A DNA stretch of 36,113 bases from an uncultured Colwellia sp. (GCA_913061365.1 CAJXUT010000006.1:1-36113), one strand, 5' to 3'. Positions 17,685-27,335 are shown, counted from the first letter of the stretch. Notes: generated by a model from the sequence alone, not told the origin. A program made the numbers and translations.

Positions 17685-18422
17685 ATGAATAGTGAGATTA
17701 AATATCAAATAGTTCGCAGCCAGCGTAAAACACTTTCTTTACAAGTTAAGCAAGGGGAAGTCTTAGTAAGAGCGCCTCATGGCATCGACGAAGAGTTCAT
17801 TAATACTTTTATTAAGCAAAAATGGCTTTGGCTAAAATCTAAAATAGCACAGCAAAAAGAGGTGGATACTCTTTGCTGTGACTTTAGTGAAGGTTCAACA
17901 CTCTTTGTTTTTGGAAAGTTAACTAGCCTACAGTTTTCTTTTGCTAAAAAATCAAATGTTACATTAACTAAGAATATCAATAACCAGCAAATATTAACGA
18001 TAACGTTTGCACAGCGAAACCAACAAAAACTTAGTAATAAAATGGTATTAGCTATAGCCGTTAAGAAACAAATTGAAAAATTCTTTAAAGAGCAAGCTGA
18101 AGAACTTATTTCCCCAAGAGTTGCTATTTACTCCCAGTTAACATCACTTATGCCTACGAGTATTAAAATAAGGCAATATCGTTCTCGCTGGGGCAGTTGC
18201 AATAATCGTGGAGAGTTAAGCTTTAATTACTTGTTAATGATGTTACCGCTTGATGTTATTGACTATGTTATTGTTCACGAAATTTGTCATCTTCGTCATT
18301 TAAATCACTCCAAAAACTTTTGGCAATTAGTTGCTAAATACTTTCCTGATTATAGGCAAGCAAAACAATGGATAAAAACCAATCAAGCGCCCTTGTTATG
18401 GCGTTTACCATTGTCAAATTAG
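17685..18422 (+). CDS. YgjP-like zinc metallopeptidase-fold protein
   Basis: 245 aa, DUF45/YgjP (M48-related, WLM/SprT-like) family. The diagnostic core is RQYRSRWGSCNNRGELSFNYLLMMLP followed by the zinc motif HEICH (in VIVHEICHLRHLNHS) and a third likely zinc ligand, His or Asp, in the next helix. The N-terminus has YQIVRSQRKTLSLQV...VRAPHGI, also typical. E. coli YgjP has been reported to hydrolyse UTP, though the fold is that of zinc peptidases, so the real substrate is open. ATG at 17685 is chosen over TTG at 17682. It follows yebG after 28 bases and may be co-transcribed with it, which would place it under SOS control. Confidence 0.87.
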   Translation: MNSEIKYQIVRSQRKTLSLQVKQGEVLVRAPHGIDEEFINTFIKQKWLWLKSKIAQQKEVDTLCCDFSEGSTLFVFGKLTSLQFSFAKKSNVTLTKNINNQQILTITFAQRNQQKLSNKMVLAIAVKKQIEKFFKEQAEELISPRVAIYSQLTSLMPTSIKIRQYRSRWGSCNNRGELSFNYLLMMLPLDVIDYVIVHEICHLRHLNHSKNFWQLVAKYFPDYRQAKQWIKTNQAPLLWRLPLSN

Positions 18423-18592
18423 CCAATTTCAAGCAGGACTGGATCTGACTATAAATTATTCAAAGTAAATGTAAGTTTTGAACATGCTATAAAGTGCATA
18501 GTTTTTTTATAAATAACGTGTTTAAACAGTTAATACGGTTTTTTATGCATAATCTATAGCTTTTTATTCTCTTTTATTAATGTTAATAAAGG

Positions 18593-18621
18593 TTGACAGA
18601 CGTTGTAAAATCAGGCATTTT
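18593..18621 (+). promoter_or_regulatory. Possible thr operon promoter
   Basis: TTGACA at 18593-18598 is a perfect -35 hexamer. At 17 bases spacing the -10 would be CATTTT (18616-18621), a weak match. This would put the transcript start almost at the leader-peptide ATG, so either the leader is nearly leaderless or another promoter further upstream is used. Low confidence. Confidence 0.3.
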
Positions 18622-18628
18622 ACCAACC

Positions 18629-18703
18629 ATGAATATTACATCTCAGCACATTACCATTATTATTACCACCACCACCCGAATTGAGATGGCGGTCGCTGGC
18701 TAA
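18629..18703 (+). CDS. thrL: thr operon leader peptide
   Basis: A 24-codon ORF starting ATG AAT ATT ACA and ending GCT GGC TAA. It has six Thr and six Ile codons, including three ATT and then four ACC codons in a row (18656-18676). It sits 25 bases before an intrinsic terminator and ahead of thrA. This is the arrangement of the E. coli thrL attenuator, in which charged tRNA(Thr) and tRNA(Ile) let the ribosome pass and the terminator form. No strong Shine-Dalgarno sequence is visible. The peptide itself is not expected to have a function. Confidence 0.9.
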   Translation: MNITSQHITIIITTTTRIEMAVAG

Positions 18704-18728
18704 CGTGTAAAAAAAATAATTTTATCGA

Positions 18729-18761
18729 AGCCCGTGACCTGAAAAGGTGACGGGCTTTTTT
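18729..18761 (+). terminator. thr attenuator terminator
   Basis: AGCCCGT-G-ACCT, a GAAA loop, then AGGT-G-ACGGGCT form an 11-base-pair stem with a single G-G mismatch, followed by six T. It lies between thrL and thrA, and is the expected conditional terminator of the leader. I could not define the competing antiterminator hairpin by eye. Confidence 0.9.
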
Positions 18762-18888
18762 ATGTTCAGAATAAATAGTCGTTCGCAATCATATTTTGTT
18801 GCACGAAGTAACTAAATAGGCAGTACAGGAAGTAAGTGTCTAGTGTGAAAAGCGAACAATTGTTAACTATAAATAGAGTAGGAAAATA

Positions 18889-21375
18889 ATGCGTGTACTT
18901 AAATTTGGTGGCTCATCATTGGCTTCAGCTGAGCGTTTTCGTCAAGTTGCTGATATCATCAAAGATAAAAGCCAATCGTCAAAAGTTGCTGTTGTTGTAT
19001 CGGCGCCACAAGGTGTAACAAACCATTTAGTAGCCATGGCCGAAAACATTAATGATGAAGCTAGAATGGTTACCGATCTGAATCACTTTAAGCGCGCTAT
19101 TACCTCGATTATTGATGATTTATCTGCAAGTTTACCTGAGTTTAATTCACAACATTGTGAACAAGCACTAACTAACTATGAACATCAGCTTCAACGTTAT
19201 ATGCAAGGCATAACAATGTTGACTTACTGTCCAGATCATATTCGTGCTCGAATTATTAGTACAGGTGAGCGTTTAAGCGTAGCTATCCTTGATTCAGTAT
19301 TACAGTCATCTGGTTTACAAGTGTCATTATTAGCGCCTGAAAGATTTCTATTCACTAATGAATCATCATTAAATGCCGTGGCTGACTTAGTGCTTTCTAA
19401 AGATAAGTTTATCGTAGAATATGAAAAGCTAAATCAAGTGTCATTAATGCCTGGTTTTATCGGCGTGAATGTTGATAAAAACGGTGGAGAAAGCAAAATC
19501 ACTACGTTAGGTCGTAATGGTTCAGATTACTCTGCAGCAGTATTAGCCGTATGTATGGAAGCTGAATGTTGTGAAATTTGGACTGATGTGGATGGCGTAT
19601 ATAATGCTGATCCTCGTATGATTAAAGAAGCTAAGTTATTAGATTATTTGTCATATCAAGAAGCCATGGAATTGTCATATTTTGGCGCAAGTGTATTGCA
19701 TCCAAAAACTATTGGCCCAATCGCGCAATATCATATTTCTTGTTTGATTAAGAATACGAGTAACCCTTCAGCTCCGGGTACACTTATCTCTAACGAAAAT
19801 GATCAGCAAAAACGTGTTAAGGCAATTTCTAATCTTGATGATCTAACCATGATCAATGTTTCAGGTCCGGGTATGAAAGGCATGGTAGGTATGGCAAGTC
19901 GAGTTTTTGCTACCATGAGCCGTGAAAATATCTCTTTAGTTTTAATTAGCCAATCATCAAGTGAGTACTGCATTAGCTTCTGTGTATACTCTAGTGATGC
20001 AGCGCGTGCAGAGCAAAGCTTAAAAGAAGAGTTTGAATTAGAGTTACTGAATGGTTTACTTGAACCTGTTGCATTAAAAGGTGAGTTATCGATTGTTTCT
20101 TTAGTGGGTGATGGTATGCATCATCAACGTGGCGTTGCTGCTAAATTCTTCAGCTCGTTAGCACAAGCTCGTGTTAATGTTGTTGCCATTGCACAAGATT
20201 CATCAGAGCGTAGTATTTCTGTTGTAATAGAACAACGTAAATGTACTGATGCAATGAAAATTAGTCATCAAAACTTCTTCTCTCATAAGCCAACCATTGA
20301 TGTATTCCTTGTTGGTTGTGGTGTAGTTGGTAGTGAATTAATCGCACAAATATCTCGTCAACAAGCTAGCCTAAAAGAACAAAATATTGCCTTAAAAGTT
20401 TACGGTATTGCTAACTCTAAAGGTATGGTTTTTGATAAAGCAGGTATCGACTTAGATAACTGGCAAGCCGTAATGGAAAAAGGTGCTGACAATAAGCAAG
20501 CGCTTGAAGTTAACGTTGAAAACATCAAAGCATTTGTTCGTGATAATCATTTAATAAATCCAGTATTAGTCGACTCAACCTCTAATGAAGACCTAGCGAT
20601 GAGCTATGTCGGTTATTTAGCTGAAGGCTTCCATGTGGTAACGCCTAATAAGAAAGCGAATACTGATTCTTGGGAATACTACCAAGACTTACGTAGCACA
20701 GCGCAAAAAACTAACCGTAGATTCTTATACGAAACAACGGTTGGCGCTGGTTTACCGGTAATTGATACGCTACAAAGTTTAATTAAAGCGGGCGATCAAC
20801 TGCAACGTTTTGAAGGTGTGTTATCTGGCTCTTTATCTTATATTTTTGGTAAATTAGATGAAGGCATGACTATCTCAGCAGCGACAGCAATTGCCAAAGA
20901 AAATGGCTTTACTGAACCTGATCCTCGTGATGATCTGAGTGGTATGGATGTTGCGCGTAAATTATTAATTATGGCCCGTGAAGCCGGCATGCAATTGGAA
21001 TTGTCTGACATTACAATTGAATCAGTGTTACCTAGTGACTTTGATGACAGCGGCGATATCAGTGAATTCATGGCAAATTTGACTAAAATAGATGATGAAT
21101 TTAGTGCACGTATTGCAGCAGCAAGCGCTGAAGGTAAAGTGTTACGTTACATTGGTAATATTGTTGACGGTAAATGCCAAGTGTCGATTGAAGCGGTTGA
21201 TAGCGCGCATCCTTTATATAGCATAAAAGATGGTGAAAATGCCTTAGCTATTCATAGTCGCTATTATCAGCCATTACCGTTTGTTTTACGCGGTTATGGT
21301 GCAGGTGCTGCGGTAACTGCAGCGGGTGTTTTCGGAGACATTTTAAGAACTCTTGCTTGGGAGCAACAACACTAA
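18889..21375 (+). CDS. thrA: Bifunctional aspartokinase I / homoserine dehydrogenase I
   Basis: 828 aa (E. coli 820). ThrA catalyses the first and third steps from aspartate to threonine. The aspartokinase domain (about 1-300) starts [10 protein letters not shown] and has [11 protein letters not shown] and the [14 protein letters not shown] signature. The paired ACT regulatory region (about 315-460) has [17 protein letters not shown], as in the threonine-sensitive enzyme. The homoserine dehydrogenase domain (about 470-828) has the Rossmann motif [10 protein letters not shown], the VTPNKKAN segment and [14 protein letters not shown], with [21 protein letters not shown] five bases before ATG is a good ribosome site. 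Its stop overlaps the thrB start by one base. Confidence 0.97.
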   Translation: MRVLKFGGSSLASAERFRQVADIIKDKSQSSKVAVVVSAPQGVTNHLVAMAENINDEARMVTDLNHFKRAITSIIDDLSASLPEFNSQHCEQALTNYEHQLQRYMQGITMLTYCPDHIRARIISTGERLSVAILDSVLQSSGLQVSLLAPERFLFTNESSLNAVADLVLSKDKFIVEYEKLNQVSLMPGFIGVNVDKNGGESKITTLGRNGSDYSAAVLAVCMEAECCEIWTDVDGVYNADPRMIKEAKLLDYLSYQEAMELSYFGASVLHPKTIGPIAQYHISCLIKNTSNPSAPGTLISNENDQQKRVKAISNLDDLTMINVSGPGMKGMVGMASRVFATMSRENISLVLISQSSSEYCISFCVYSSDAARAEQSLKEEFELELLNGLLEPVALKGELSIVSLVGDGMHHQRGVAAKFFSSLAQARVNVVAIAQDSSERSISVVIEQRKCTDAMKISHQNFFSHKPTIDVFLVGCGVVGSELIAQISRQQASLKEQNIALKVYGIANSKGMVFDKAGIDLDNWQAVMEKGADNKQALEVNVENIKAFVRDNHLINPVLVDSTSNEDLAMSYVGYLAEGFHVVTPNKKANTDSWEYYQDLRSTAQKTNRRFLYETTVGAGLPVIDTLQSLIKAGDQLQRFEGVLSGSLSYIFGKLDEGMTISAATAIAKENGFTEPDPRDDLSGMDVARKLLIMAREAGMQLELSDITIESVLPSDFDDSGDISEFMANLTKIDDEFSARIAAASAEGKVLRYIGNIVDGKCQVSIEAVDSAHPLYSIKDGENALAIHSRYYQPLPFVLRGYGAGAAVTAAGVFGDILRTLAWEQQH

Positions 21376-22340
21376 TGTCTAGTTCATATAATACTTCTGT
21401 ATTTGCCCCTGCCTCTATTGGTAATGTTAGTGTTGGTTTTGATGTATTGGGCTTAGCAGTTAAACCTATTGACGGAACTTTATTGGGAGACGTTGTCTCT
21501 GTTGATTTTGCTGAAGAAGATAGTTTAGTTGTTGTAGGCGCTTTTGCTGATAAATTACCCAACAATAAAGAAGATAATATTGTTTGGTCATGTCTACAGT
21601 TATTCAATGAAGCATTGATTGATGCTAAACAAACGATAAGCAAAGTAAAACTGACGTTAGATAAGAAAATGCCAGTAGGCAGTGGCTTAGGCTCAAGTGC
21701 TTGTTCTGTTGTTGCTGCGTTAGCAGGCTTAAATACGTTTTATGCCAAGAACAACAACTTTAGTTTTGATGAAAAAACTGTACTTAAAATGACAGGTCAA
21801 ATGGAAGCTCAAATCAGTGGTAGTTTACACTATGACAATGTTGCCCCTTGTTATTTAGGAGGCTTACAATTGATGGTACCTGATAGCGACATAATTAGTC
21901 GCGCCTTACCAGACTTTACTGGTTGTTATTATGTAATGGCATACCCTGGCATTGAAGTCTCAACCAAAGCCGCTCGTGATGTTTTACCAACAAGTTATAG
22001 TCGAGCAGATGTGATAAGCTATGGCCAAAATTTAGCAACGTTTGTTGATGCTTGTCATCGACAAGATAAAGCACAGGCTTTTTCAGTGTTAACTGATGTA
22101 GTTGCCGAACCTTATAGAAAGAATTTATTACCAAAATATCAACAAGCACATGACTATCTTATTGCACAAGGTAGCTTAGCTGTGGGTATTTCTGGTTCTG
22201 GACCAACATTATTTTGTGTGTGTGATAGTGAGCAACAAGCGCAAAGCTTTGCTGACTGGTTGCAAGAAAACTATTTACAAACAGATCTTGGTTTTGTACA
22301 TGTATGTTTAGTTGATGATGAAGGCGCAATTGAGGTATAA
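21375..22340 (+). CDS. thrB: Homoserine kinase
   Basis: ThrB (321 aa) phosphorylates homoserine to O-phosphohomoserine. It is a GHMP kinase: N-terminal FAPASIGNVSVGFDVLG, ATP-binding MPVGSGLGSSACSVVAAL, and C-terminal GSLAVGISGSGPTLFCV. HYDNVAPCYLGG is also characteristic. The frame opens six codons earlier at TTG, but ATG at 21375, overlapping the thrA TAA stop as TAATG, matches the E. coli arrangement (TGATG there) and the protein alignment, so it is chosen. Expression is probably coupled to thrA. Confidence 0.97.
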   Translation: MSSSYNTSVFAPASIGNVSVGFDVLGLAVKPIDGTLLGDVVSVDFAEEDSLVVVGAFADKLPNNKEDNIVWSCLQLFNEALIDAKQTISKVKLTLDKKMPVGSGLGSSACSVVAALAGLNTFYAKNNNFSFDEKTVLKMTGQMEAQISGSLHYDNVAPCYLGGLQLMVPDSDIISRALPDFTGCYYVMAYPGIEVSTKAARDVLPTSYSRADVISYGQNLATFVDACHRQDKAQAFSVLTDVVAEPYRKNLLPKYQQAHDYLIAQGSLAVGISGSGPTLFCVCDSEQQAQSFADWLQENYLQTDLGFVHVCLVDDEGAIEV

Positions 22341-22345
22341 ACAAG

Positions 22346-22415
22346 GTTGAACCTTAGTTCAACGCTATTGCACCGTATGAAACTCAACATGAAAGAGATA
22401 CTCTGTTCATGTTGA
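22346..22415 (+). repeat. Two hairpins in the thrB-thrC spacer
   Basis: The 119-base spacer holds GTTGAAC-CTTA-GTTCAAC (22346-22363, perfect 7-base stem) and a second, longer hairpin at 22384-22415. There TCAACATGAA pairs with TTCATGTTGA, continued by AGAG/CTCT around an ATA loop with one bulged G. No T-run follows, so they may affect mRNA stability or thrC translation rather than end transcription. Confidence 0.6.
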
Positions 22416-22459
22416 ATTTGCTGAAAAATTGATACAAAAATTTAAAATGAGAAATTAAC

Positions 22460-23764
22460 GTGAAATTTTATAACTTAAAAGAAAATGACGAGCAAGTTAG
22501 TTTTGCTGGTGCAGTTAAACAAGGTTTAGGTAAGAATCAAGGGTTATTTTTCCCTACAACTATGCCTAAATTTGATAATATTGAAGCACTTTTAGCAATG
22601 CCGATGGTTGAGCGTAGTGTTAAGATATTACTTCCTTTTGTTGAAGAAGACTTAACTGAAAAAGAATTAACTGACATCGTAACCGATGCCTTTAATTTTC
22701 CGGCTCAAATGCAACCTATTGCGAACGATCGAGCCATTTTAGAATTATTTCATGGTCCAACGTTAGCTTTTAAAGATTTTGGTGCGCGTTTTATGGCCAA
22801 GTGTTTGCAAACATTTGTTGCTAAAGATGCTAAGGCAAGTGGTCAAACAAAGCCATTAACCATCTTAACAGCTACCTCCGGTGATACTGGTGCTGCGGTT
22901 GCGCATGCTTTTCATGGTATTGATAATATTCGTGTAGTTATCATGTACCCGAAAGGCAAAATATCTTTATTACAAGAGAAAATGTTCACTACCTTAGGTG
23001 ATAATATTGAAACGCTATGTGTTGAAGGTGATTTTGATGATTGCCAAGCATTAGTGAAGCAATCGTTTAGTGATACCGAACTATCAACGACGATTGGTTT
23101 AAATTCAGCCAACTCAATCAATATCAGCCGTTTACTGGCACAAATTTGTTATTACTTTGAAGCAGTAGCGCAAATTTCTCGTGCTAAAAAGAGTTTAGGC
23201 GATATTGTTTTCTCTATTCCAAGTGGTAATTTTGGTAACTTAACCGCGGGTTTATTTGCTAAAGCAATGGGTTTACCTATTAAACGTTTTATTGCGGCAA
23301 CTAACCTTAACGATACGGTTCCACGCTACTTAGAAACAGGTGAATGGACTCCTAATGAGACCGTTGCAACTATCTCGAATGCAATGGATGTGAGTAATCC
23401 AAACAACTGGCCGCGTGTTGAACACATGCTTAAATCAGGCATTGTTGAAGAGGGTAGTGTAAGCTCAGTTTCAATTGATGAAGAGCAAACTCAATCTACC
23501 GTTATCCAGTTAAGCAAGTTGGGTTATATTAGTGAACCACATGCTGCTGTTGCATATAAAGCGTTGCAATATAATGCGATTGAAGGTGAATTTGGTGTCT
23601 TTTTAGGTACTGCACATCCAGCTAAATTTAAGGATGTAGTTGAAAGCATTTTAGGTCAGCCACTTGGTTTACCAAAAGAGTTAGCAGATTGTGCAGGTGA
23701 GCCTATCTTGTCGAAAGACATGAGTAGTGAATTTGCTGATTTACGTGCTTATTTATTAGCATAG
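22460..23764 (+). CDS. thrC: Threonine synthase
   Basis: ThrC (434 aa) converts O-phosphohomoserine to threonine with pyridoxal phosphate. MKFYNLKENDEQVSFA aligns with the E. coli start. FHGPTLAFKDFGARF carries the PLP-binding Lys, ILTATSGDTGAAVAHAF binds phosphate and substrate, and SANSINISRLLAQICYY and PSGNFGNLTAG are further PLP-site segments. The start codon is GTG at 22460. A tiny ATG frame of three codons ends just before it, and only a weak GAGA lies upstream. A 119-base structured spacer separates it from thrB, so thrC expression may be tuned separately within the operon. Confidence 0.97.
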   Translation: MKFYNLKENDEQVSFAGAVKQGLGKNQGLFFPTTMPKFDNIEALLAMPMVERSVKILLPFVEEDLTEKELTDIVTDAFNFPAQMQPIANDRAILELFHGPTLAFKDFGARFMAKCLQTFVAKDAKASGQTKPLTILTATSGDTGAAVAHAFHGIDNIRVVIMYPKGKISLLQEKMFTTLGDNIETLCVEGDFDDCQALVKQSFSDTELSTTIGLNSANSINISRLLAQICYYFEAVAQISRAKKSLGDIVFSIPSGNFGNLTAGLFAKAMGLPIKRFIAATNLNDTVPRYLETGEWTPNETVATISNAMDVSNPNNWPRVEHMLKSGIVEEGSVSSVSIDEEQTQSTVIQLSKLGYISEPHAAVAYKALQYNAIEGEFGVFLGTAHPAKFKDVVESILGQPLGLPKELADCAGEPILSKDMSSEFADLRAYLLA

Positions 23765-23789
23765 TACTTTCTTGAAATAAGAAAATAAA

Positions 23790-24485
23790 ATGATAAAACC
23801 TCACTGGCAACAGATAATTGAGCAAGAGAAACAGCAAGATTACTATTGCCAGTTGCAAAAGGAAATCACAAAACAAAGAGCACAAGGCATTACTATTTTC
23901 CCCGAGGAAAAGGATGTCTACAATGCATTTGAATATTGTGATTTAGCGGATATAAAAGTCGTTATATTAGGACAAGATCCTTACCATGGTGTTGGCAAGG
24001 GTGATTATCATCATCAGCCACAAGCACATGGTTTGGCATTTTCTGTCACTAAGCATATTAAAATCCCTCCATCTCTAGTTAATATCTATAAAGAACTCAA
24101 TACTGATATTGAAGGCTTTAATACGCCAAATCATGGCAATCTGACGTCATGGGCAGAGCAAGGGGTATTGTTACTTAATACCGTACTTACTGTGCAACAA
24201 AGTAAAGCACACTCACATGCTAAATTAGGATGGGAGCGTTTTACCGACCAAATAATCTCACAACTTAATCAGCATAATGATGGTTGTGTATTTATTTTGT
24301 GGGGTGCTCATGCTCAAAAGAAAGGGCGTGATATAGACTCAAGCAAACACTTAGTTTTAAATGGATCTCATCCATCGCCACTCTCAGCTTATCGCGGTTT
24401 TTTTGGTTGTCAGCACTTTTCAAAAGCGAATACTTGGTTAACCCAAAAGAATAAAGTAGCGATTGATTGGCAAGTGACCTTTTGA
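23790..24485 (+). CDS. ung: Uracil-DNA glycosylase with active-site-loop insertion
   Basis: Family 1 UDG (231 aa) removes uracil from DNA. GQDPYHG has the catalytic Asp63, [13 protein letters not shown] the Ser/Pro-rich loop, [11 protein letters not shown] the uracil pocket, and [14 protein letters not shown] the catalytic His194 and DNA-intercalation loop. E. coli reads [17 protein letters not shown], whereas here ten residues, [10 protein letters not shown], replace its PG before QAHGLAFS, a net insertion of eight residues. All key residues are kept, so the enzyme is probably active. It lies 25 bases after thrC, with no terminator seen between them. Confidence 0.95.
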   Translation: MIKPHWQQIIEQEKQQDYYCQLQKEITKQRAQGITIFPEEKDVYNAFEYCDLADIKVVILGQDPYHGVGKGDYHHQPQAHGLAFSVTKHIKIPPSLVNIYKELNTDIEGFNTPNHGNLTSWAEQGVLLLNTVLTVQQSKAHSHAKLGWERFTDQIISQLNQHNDGCVFILWGAHAQKKGRDIDSSKHLVLNGSHPSPLSAYRGFFGCQHFSKANTWLTQKNKVAIDWQVTF

Positions 24486-24907
24486 AAAAGCTCTTCTTTA
24501 TTGTTAGTTTGATTTTGTTTTATTCAACAGTGCAAGCAGACACTCTCAAACCATTTACCAGTGACGGTTGTAGCGCTTTTCCAGATGGTACAATTGCACA
24601 GAAGGATTTATGGTTAGCATGTTGTCAACAGCATGATTTTGATTACTGGCAAGGTGGCACCTATCAACAGCGCCTAAACTCAGACAAACAGCTCAAAACA
24701 TGTGTTATGCAAGTGGGTGAACCAACTATTGCGGCATTAATGTTAGTGGGTGTCAGAGTTGGTGGAACTCCTTACTTACCAACAAGTTTTCGATGGGGAT
24801 ATGGTTGGAGTTATCCTAGACTATACGGTGCTCTATCTGAAGAAGAATTAGCACAAGTGGCAAAACTGTCAATGTATCTATCGGTAGAAAAAAGTACAAA
24901 AAATTAA
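24482..24907 (+). CDS. Secreted phospholipase A2-like protein
   Basis: 141 aa starting at TTG 24482, which overlaps the ung stop as TTGA; an in-frame TTG at 24467 is possible but would place polar residues before the signal. [18 protein letters not shown] is a clear signal peptide, so the protein is exported. The mature part has DGCSAFPDG then [15 protein letters not shown], close to the CCxxHD catalytic pattern of phospholipase A2 (His-Asp dyad, Cys pair), followed by a Lys/Arg helix ending in TCV. A hydrophobic segment lies at about residues 80-100. Phospholipase activity is inferred from this motif only. It runs toward the convergent dehydrogenase gene with a four-base gap. Confidence 0.7.
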   Translation: MKKLFFIVSLILFYSTVQADTLKPFTSDGCSAFPDGTIAQKDLWLACCQQHDFDYWQGGTYQQRLNSDKQLKTCVMQVGEPTIAALMLVGVRVGGTPYLPTSFRWGYGWSYPRLYGALSEEELAQVAKLSMYLSVEKSTKN

Positions 24908-24911
24908 CTCG

Positions 24912-25868
24912 TTACAAATCAAGCCTATTTAAAGCTTCATTGTTTTCAAAAGCCCTTATATTTTTACTTAGAAGATTAATTAATCTTTGCTGTGCTTCAC
25001 TACTTGCCCAAGCAATATGAGCTGTAATTTTTAAATTAGCTAATTTGGCATTTAGTAATGGGTGATTAGCTGGTGGTGGTTCTTGTTCTAATACATCGAG
25101 TACGGCATAAGCTATTTGTTGGTTTTTTAATGCTGTTAATAAGTCGATACTATTAACAAGTGCCCCACGTGCTGTATTAATAAGCATGGCTGTTGGTTTC
25201 ATTCTAGCTAAAATATCGGAGTTGATTAAGTTTTCGTTATCTGTTGTTTGTGGACAATGTAAGCTGATGATGTCTGATTGTGATATGACTTCTTCAAACG
25301 CTACTCTACCTTGGCGAATTTTAGGGCTATTTATCCGTTCACTGATTAAAATCTTCATGCCAAAGGCTTCTGCAAGTTGAGTGACGGCTTGTCCTAAATT
25401 GCCATGACCAATGACACCTAATGTTTTTCCTGCAAGTTCGGTAATGGCATTACCGTGATAACAAAAAGTATCGCTTTTTTGCCAATGCCCTTGTGTCGTA
25501 TTGGCATTATGGTGAGACGTTTGTTGATAGTAATCTAATATTTGCGCCATGATATATTGAGCAACAGAAGAGCCAGCATAACCGCTAACATTGGTGACGG
25601 CTATACCTAGTTTTTTTGCGGCTTCAATATCAACATTATTATAACCTGTAGCAGCAATACAGATTAACTTTAGCGCAGGCAGTTGTGTTAATAATTCAGC
25701 AGTTAATACAACTTTATTAGTGATGAGTACTGATGCATTTTTACTTCGTTCAACAACTTGTTCACTATTGGTAATATCGTAACAGGTAAGGTTACTTACC
25801 TGTTGTTCAATAGCCGTAAAAGAGATATGTGAACTAAAAGTGCTACAGTCTAAAAATACGGCTTTCAT
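24912..25868 (-). CDS. D-2-hydroxyacid dehydrogenase, glycerate/hydroxypyruvate type
   Basis: 318 aa, NAD(P)-dependent D-isomer 2-hydroxyacid dehydrogenase. LKLICIAATGYNNVDIEAA is the N-terminal hinge, GVIGHGNLGQAV the nucleotide-binding motif, NTARGALVNS contains the catalytic Arg, a Glu follows in the DVLEQEPPP segment, and HIAWAS holds the catalytic His. The ATGYNNVD and 'EQEPP..HPLL' spacing suggests hydroxypyruvate reductase/glycerate dehydrogenase (HprA) rather than lactate dehydrogenase, but the substrate is not certain. It follows the NnrS gene by about 50 bases on the same strand. Confidence 0.9.
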   Translation of the reverse strand: MKAVFLDCSTFSSHISFTAIEQQVSNLTCYDITNSEQVVERSKNASVLITNKVVLTAELLTQLPALKLICIAATGYNNVDIEAAKKLGIAVTNVSGYAGSSVAQYIMAQILDYYQQTSHHNANTTQGHWQKSDTFCYHGNAITELAGKTLGVIGHGNLGQAVTQLAEAFGMKILISERINSPKIRQGRVAFEEVISQSDIISLHCPQTTDNENLINSDILARMKPTAMLINTARGALVNSIDLLTALKNQQIAYAVLDVLEQEPPPANHPLLNAKLANLKITAHIAWASSEAQQRLINLLSKNIRAFENNEALNRLDL

Positions 25869-25920
25869 ATCGAGTTTTCCAATATATGTTACGAGTTAAA
25901 ATACATGTTTAATTAATGGA

Positions 25921-27126
25921 CTAACCAGGTCTTCCATCTTCTCTTGCTTTCATTAGCATTGGTGCATAAGTTATCACAAATATACCAAAAGCAAATATCC
26001 AAAATGTACCACTGATGTCGATGAACAGGGTGGTTTTTTCAGGTAAAGCCCAAGGACCAAAAGCTCGAACTATTGTAGCTAAAGTTATAAATATATAAGC
26101 AGCTGTCATGGCTTTAGGCGGAGATAGTGGGCGTCCTGTGTGGCCTAAAGATACGCGTGAAATCATTGCTAAAATTAAACCACCCATACCGCCAACTGTT
26201 AATAAGTGCCAAATATGATTACTTGGTACTTCAGGCATTAAGTAGCTAACGCCTAAAATAATTAAACCATACGCAATAAACTTGATTGCGATATGTAAAG
26301 ACCAGAGTAATGGAACACCTAAAGTAATCCAAGGCTTCCATCGCAACCAACGCATCGTTTGAAATATTCCTGAAACGATTAGAATAAAGCCAAAGAATTG
26401 ATTAGAGAAACCAGTAAGAGGTTCGATTAATAACGAAATCATAGCAATGGCTAAACTACCGTTAGTTGCTTTATCTAACCAAGGTAACGGAGTTGCTTTT
26501 TGAGTTTTGGTACCATTTGCGGTAAACATTGGCGCTACACGCCCGGCCATAACTGACATTAAAAATGTTACCAGCATTACCCCTGTGTATCCTGCATAGG
26601 CAGTTGTAAAAGTTTGAGGGTAATAAATAGCTAGATGCATTTCTAAATTAGCTAATGTAAACAAAAATAATAAAGGAACAAAAAATAAGTTTCGGTATTG
26701 CTTGATAGCGATTAATGGCTTGGCTAATACATAAGCAACTGCGGGTAAAAAGCTTATATCGACTAGAGTTATTAAAGTACTTGGTAGAATAGTAGGCATC
26801 AATAATAAGATGCGACCTGCTAACCATATTAAAAATAATATCAGTAATGTTGTGCCTTGTGCCCCACGAGCACCTGTCCAGTTTTGTACAGCAGTAAGTA
26901 AAAAACCAGCAATAATGGCACCGCCAAATCCGAAAACCATTTCATGAATATGCCACCAATAGCCACCACCTAACGGTAATAAACTAACGGTGCCCTTATA
27001 CATTAATAGCCATAAAATAATCGCCACTACACTAAAAATAGCGCCGCTGAGAAAAAAGGGACGAAACCCTAATCGTAGTAATGGTGTGATTTCTTGCTCT
27101 TTTTTCAAATCGGTAATCTGCATCAT
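25921..27126 (-). CDS. NnrS family haem-copper-type membrane protein
   Basis: 401 aa with about twelve hydrophobic helices across the inner membrane. Family signatures include LLRLGFRPFFLSGAIFSV at the start, WWHIHEMVFGFGGAIIAGFLLTAVQNWTG, AGRVAPMFTANG, and HLLTVGGMGGLILAMISRVSLGHTGRPL, whose His residues may bind haem or copper. NnrS proteins are linked to nitric oxide stress and denitrification. The frame opens at GTG 27195, but ATG at 27126 has AGAAG upstream and aligns with the usual start, so it is chosen. It is divergent from the M3 peptidase gene across a spacer with an ArcA-like palindrome. Confidence 0.9.
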   Translation of the reverse strand: MMQITDLKKEQEITPLLRLGFRPFFLSGAIFSVVAIILWLLMYKGTVSLLPLGGGYWWHIHEMVFGFGGAIIAGFLLTAVQNWTGARGAQGTTLLILFLIWLAGRILLLMPTILPSTLITLVDISFLPAVAYVLAKPLIAIKQYRNLFFVPLLFLFTLANLEMHLAIYYPQTFTTAYAGYTGVMLVTFLMSVMAGRVAPMFTANGTKTQKATPLPWLDKATNGSLAIAMISLLIEPLTGFSNQFFGFILIVSGIFQTMRWLRWKPWITLGVPLLWSLHIAIKFIAYGLIILGVSYLMPEVPSNHIWHLLTVGGMGGLILAMISRVSLGHTGRPLSPPKAMTAAYIFITLATIVRAFGPWALPEKTTLFIDISGTFWIFAFGIFVITYAPMLMKAREDGRPG

Positions 27127-27335
27127 TTGTATCTTCTTTAAACTTAAAAATATTAACGGGGCTATTGTAATGAATCCTTTGTTTACTTTCTCCACTTAGA
27201 TCAATAAATCTCAAAAAAACAATAGTAACCTTATTCCTTAGCTCAGATGAATAGGTGTTTTTTCCTTATTAAACAAAGAGTTTTCTTGGTATTAAGATAT
27301 GAAAGATTAAATTATATAAATATTAAGTAAGTTTT

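Noticed and set aside
21248-21643. 131-codon minus-strand frame across the thrA-thrB junction
   Set aside because: Antisense to two well-conserved genes; protein is Ser/Thr/Leu-rich without family resemblance.
27193-27216. Possible FNR/NNR site upstream of the NnrS gene
   Set aside because: Only a TTGAT half-site and a partial second half are present; the TTGAT-N4-ATCAA form is not met.
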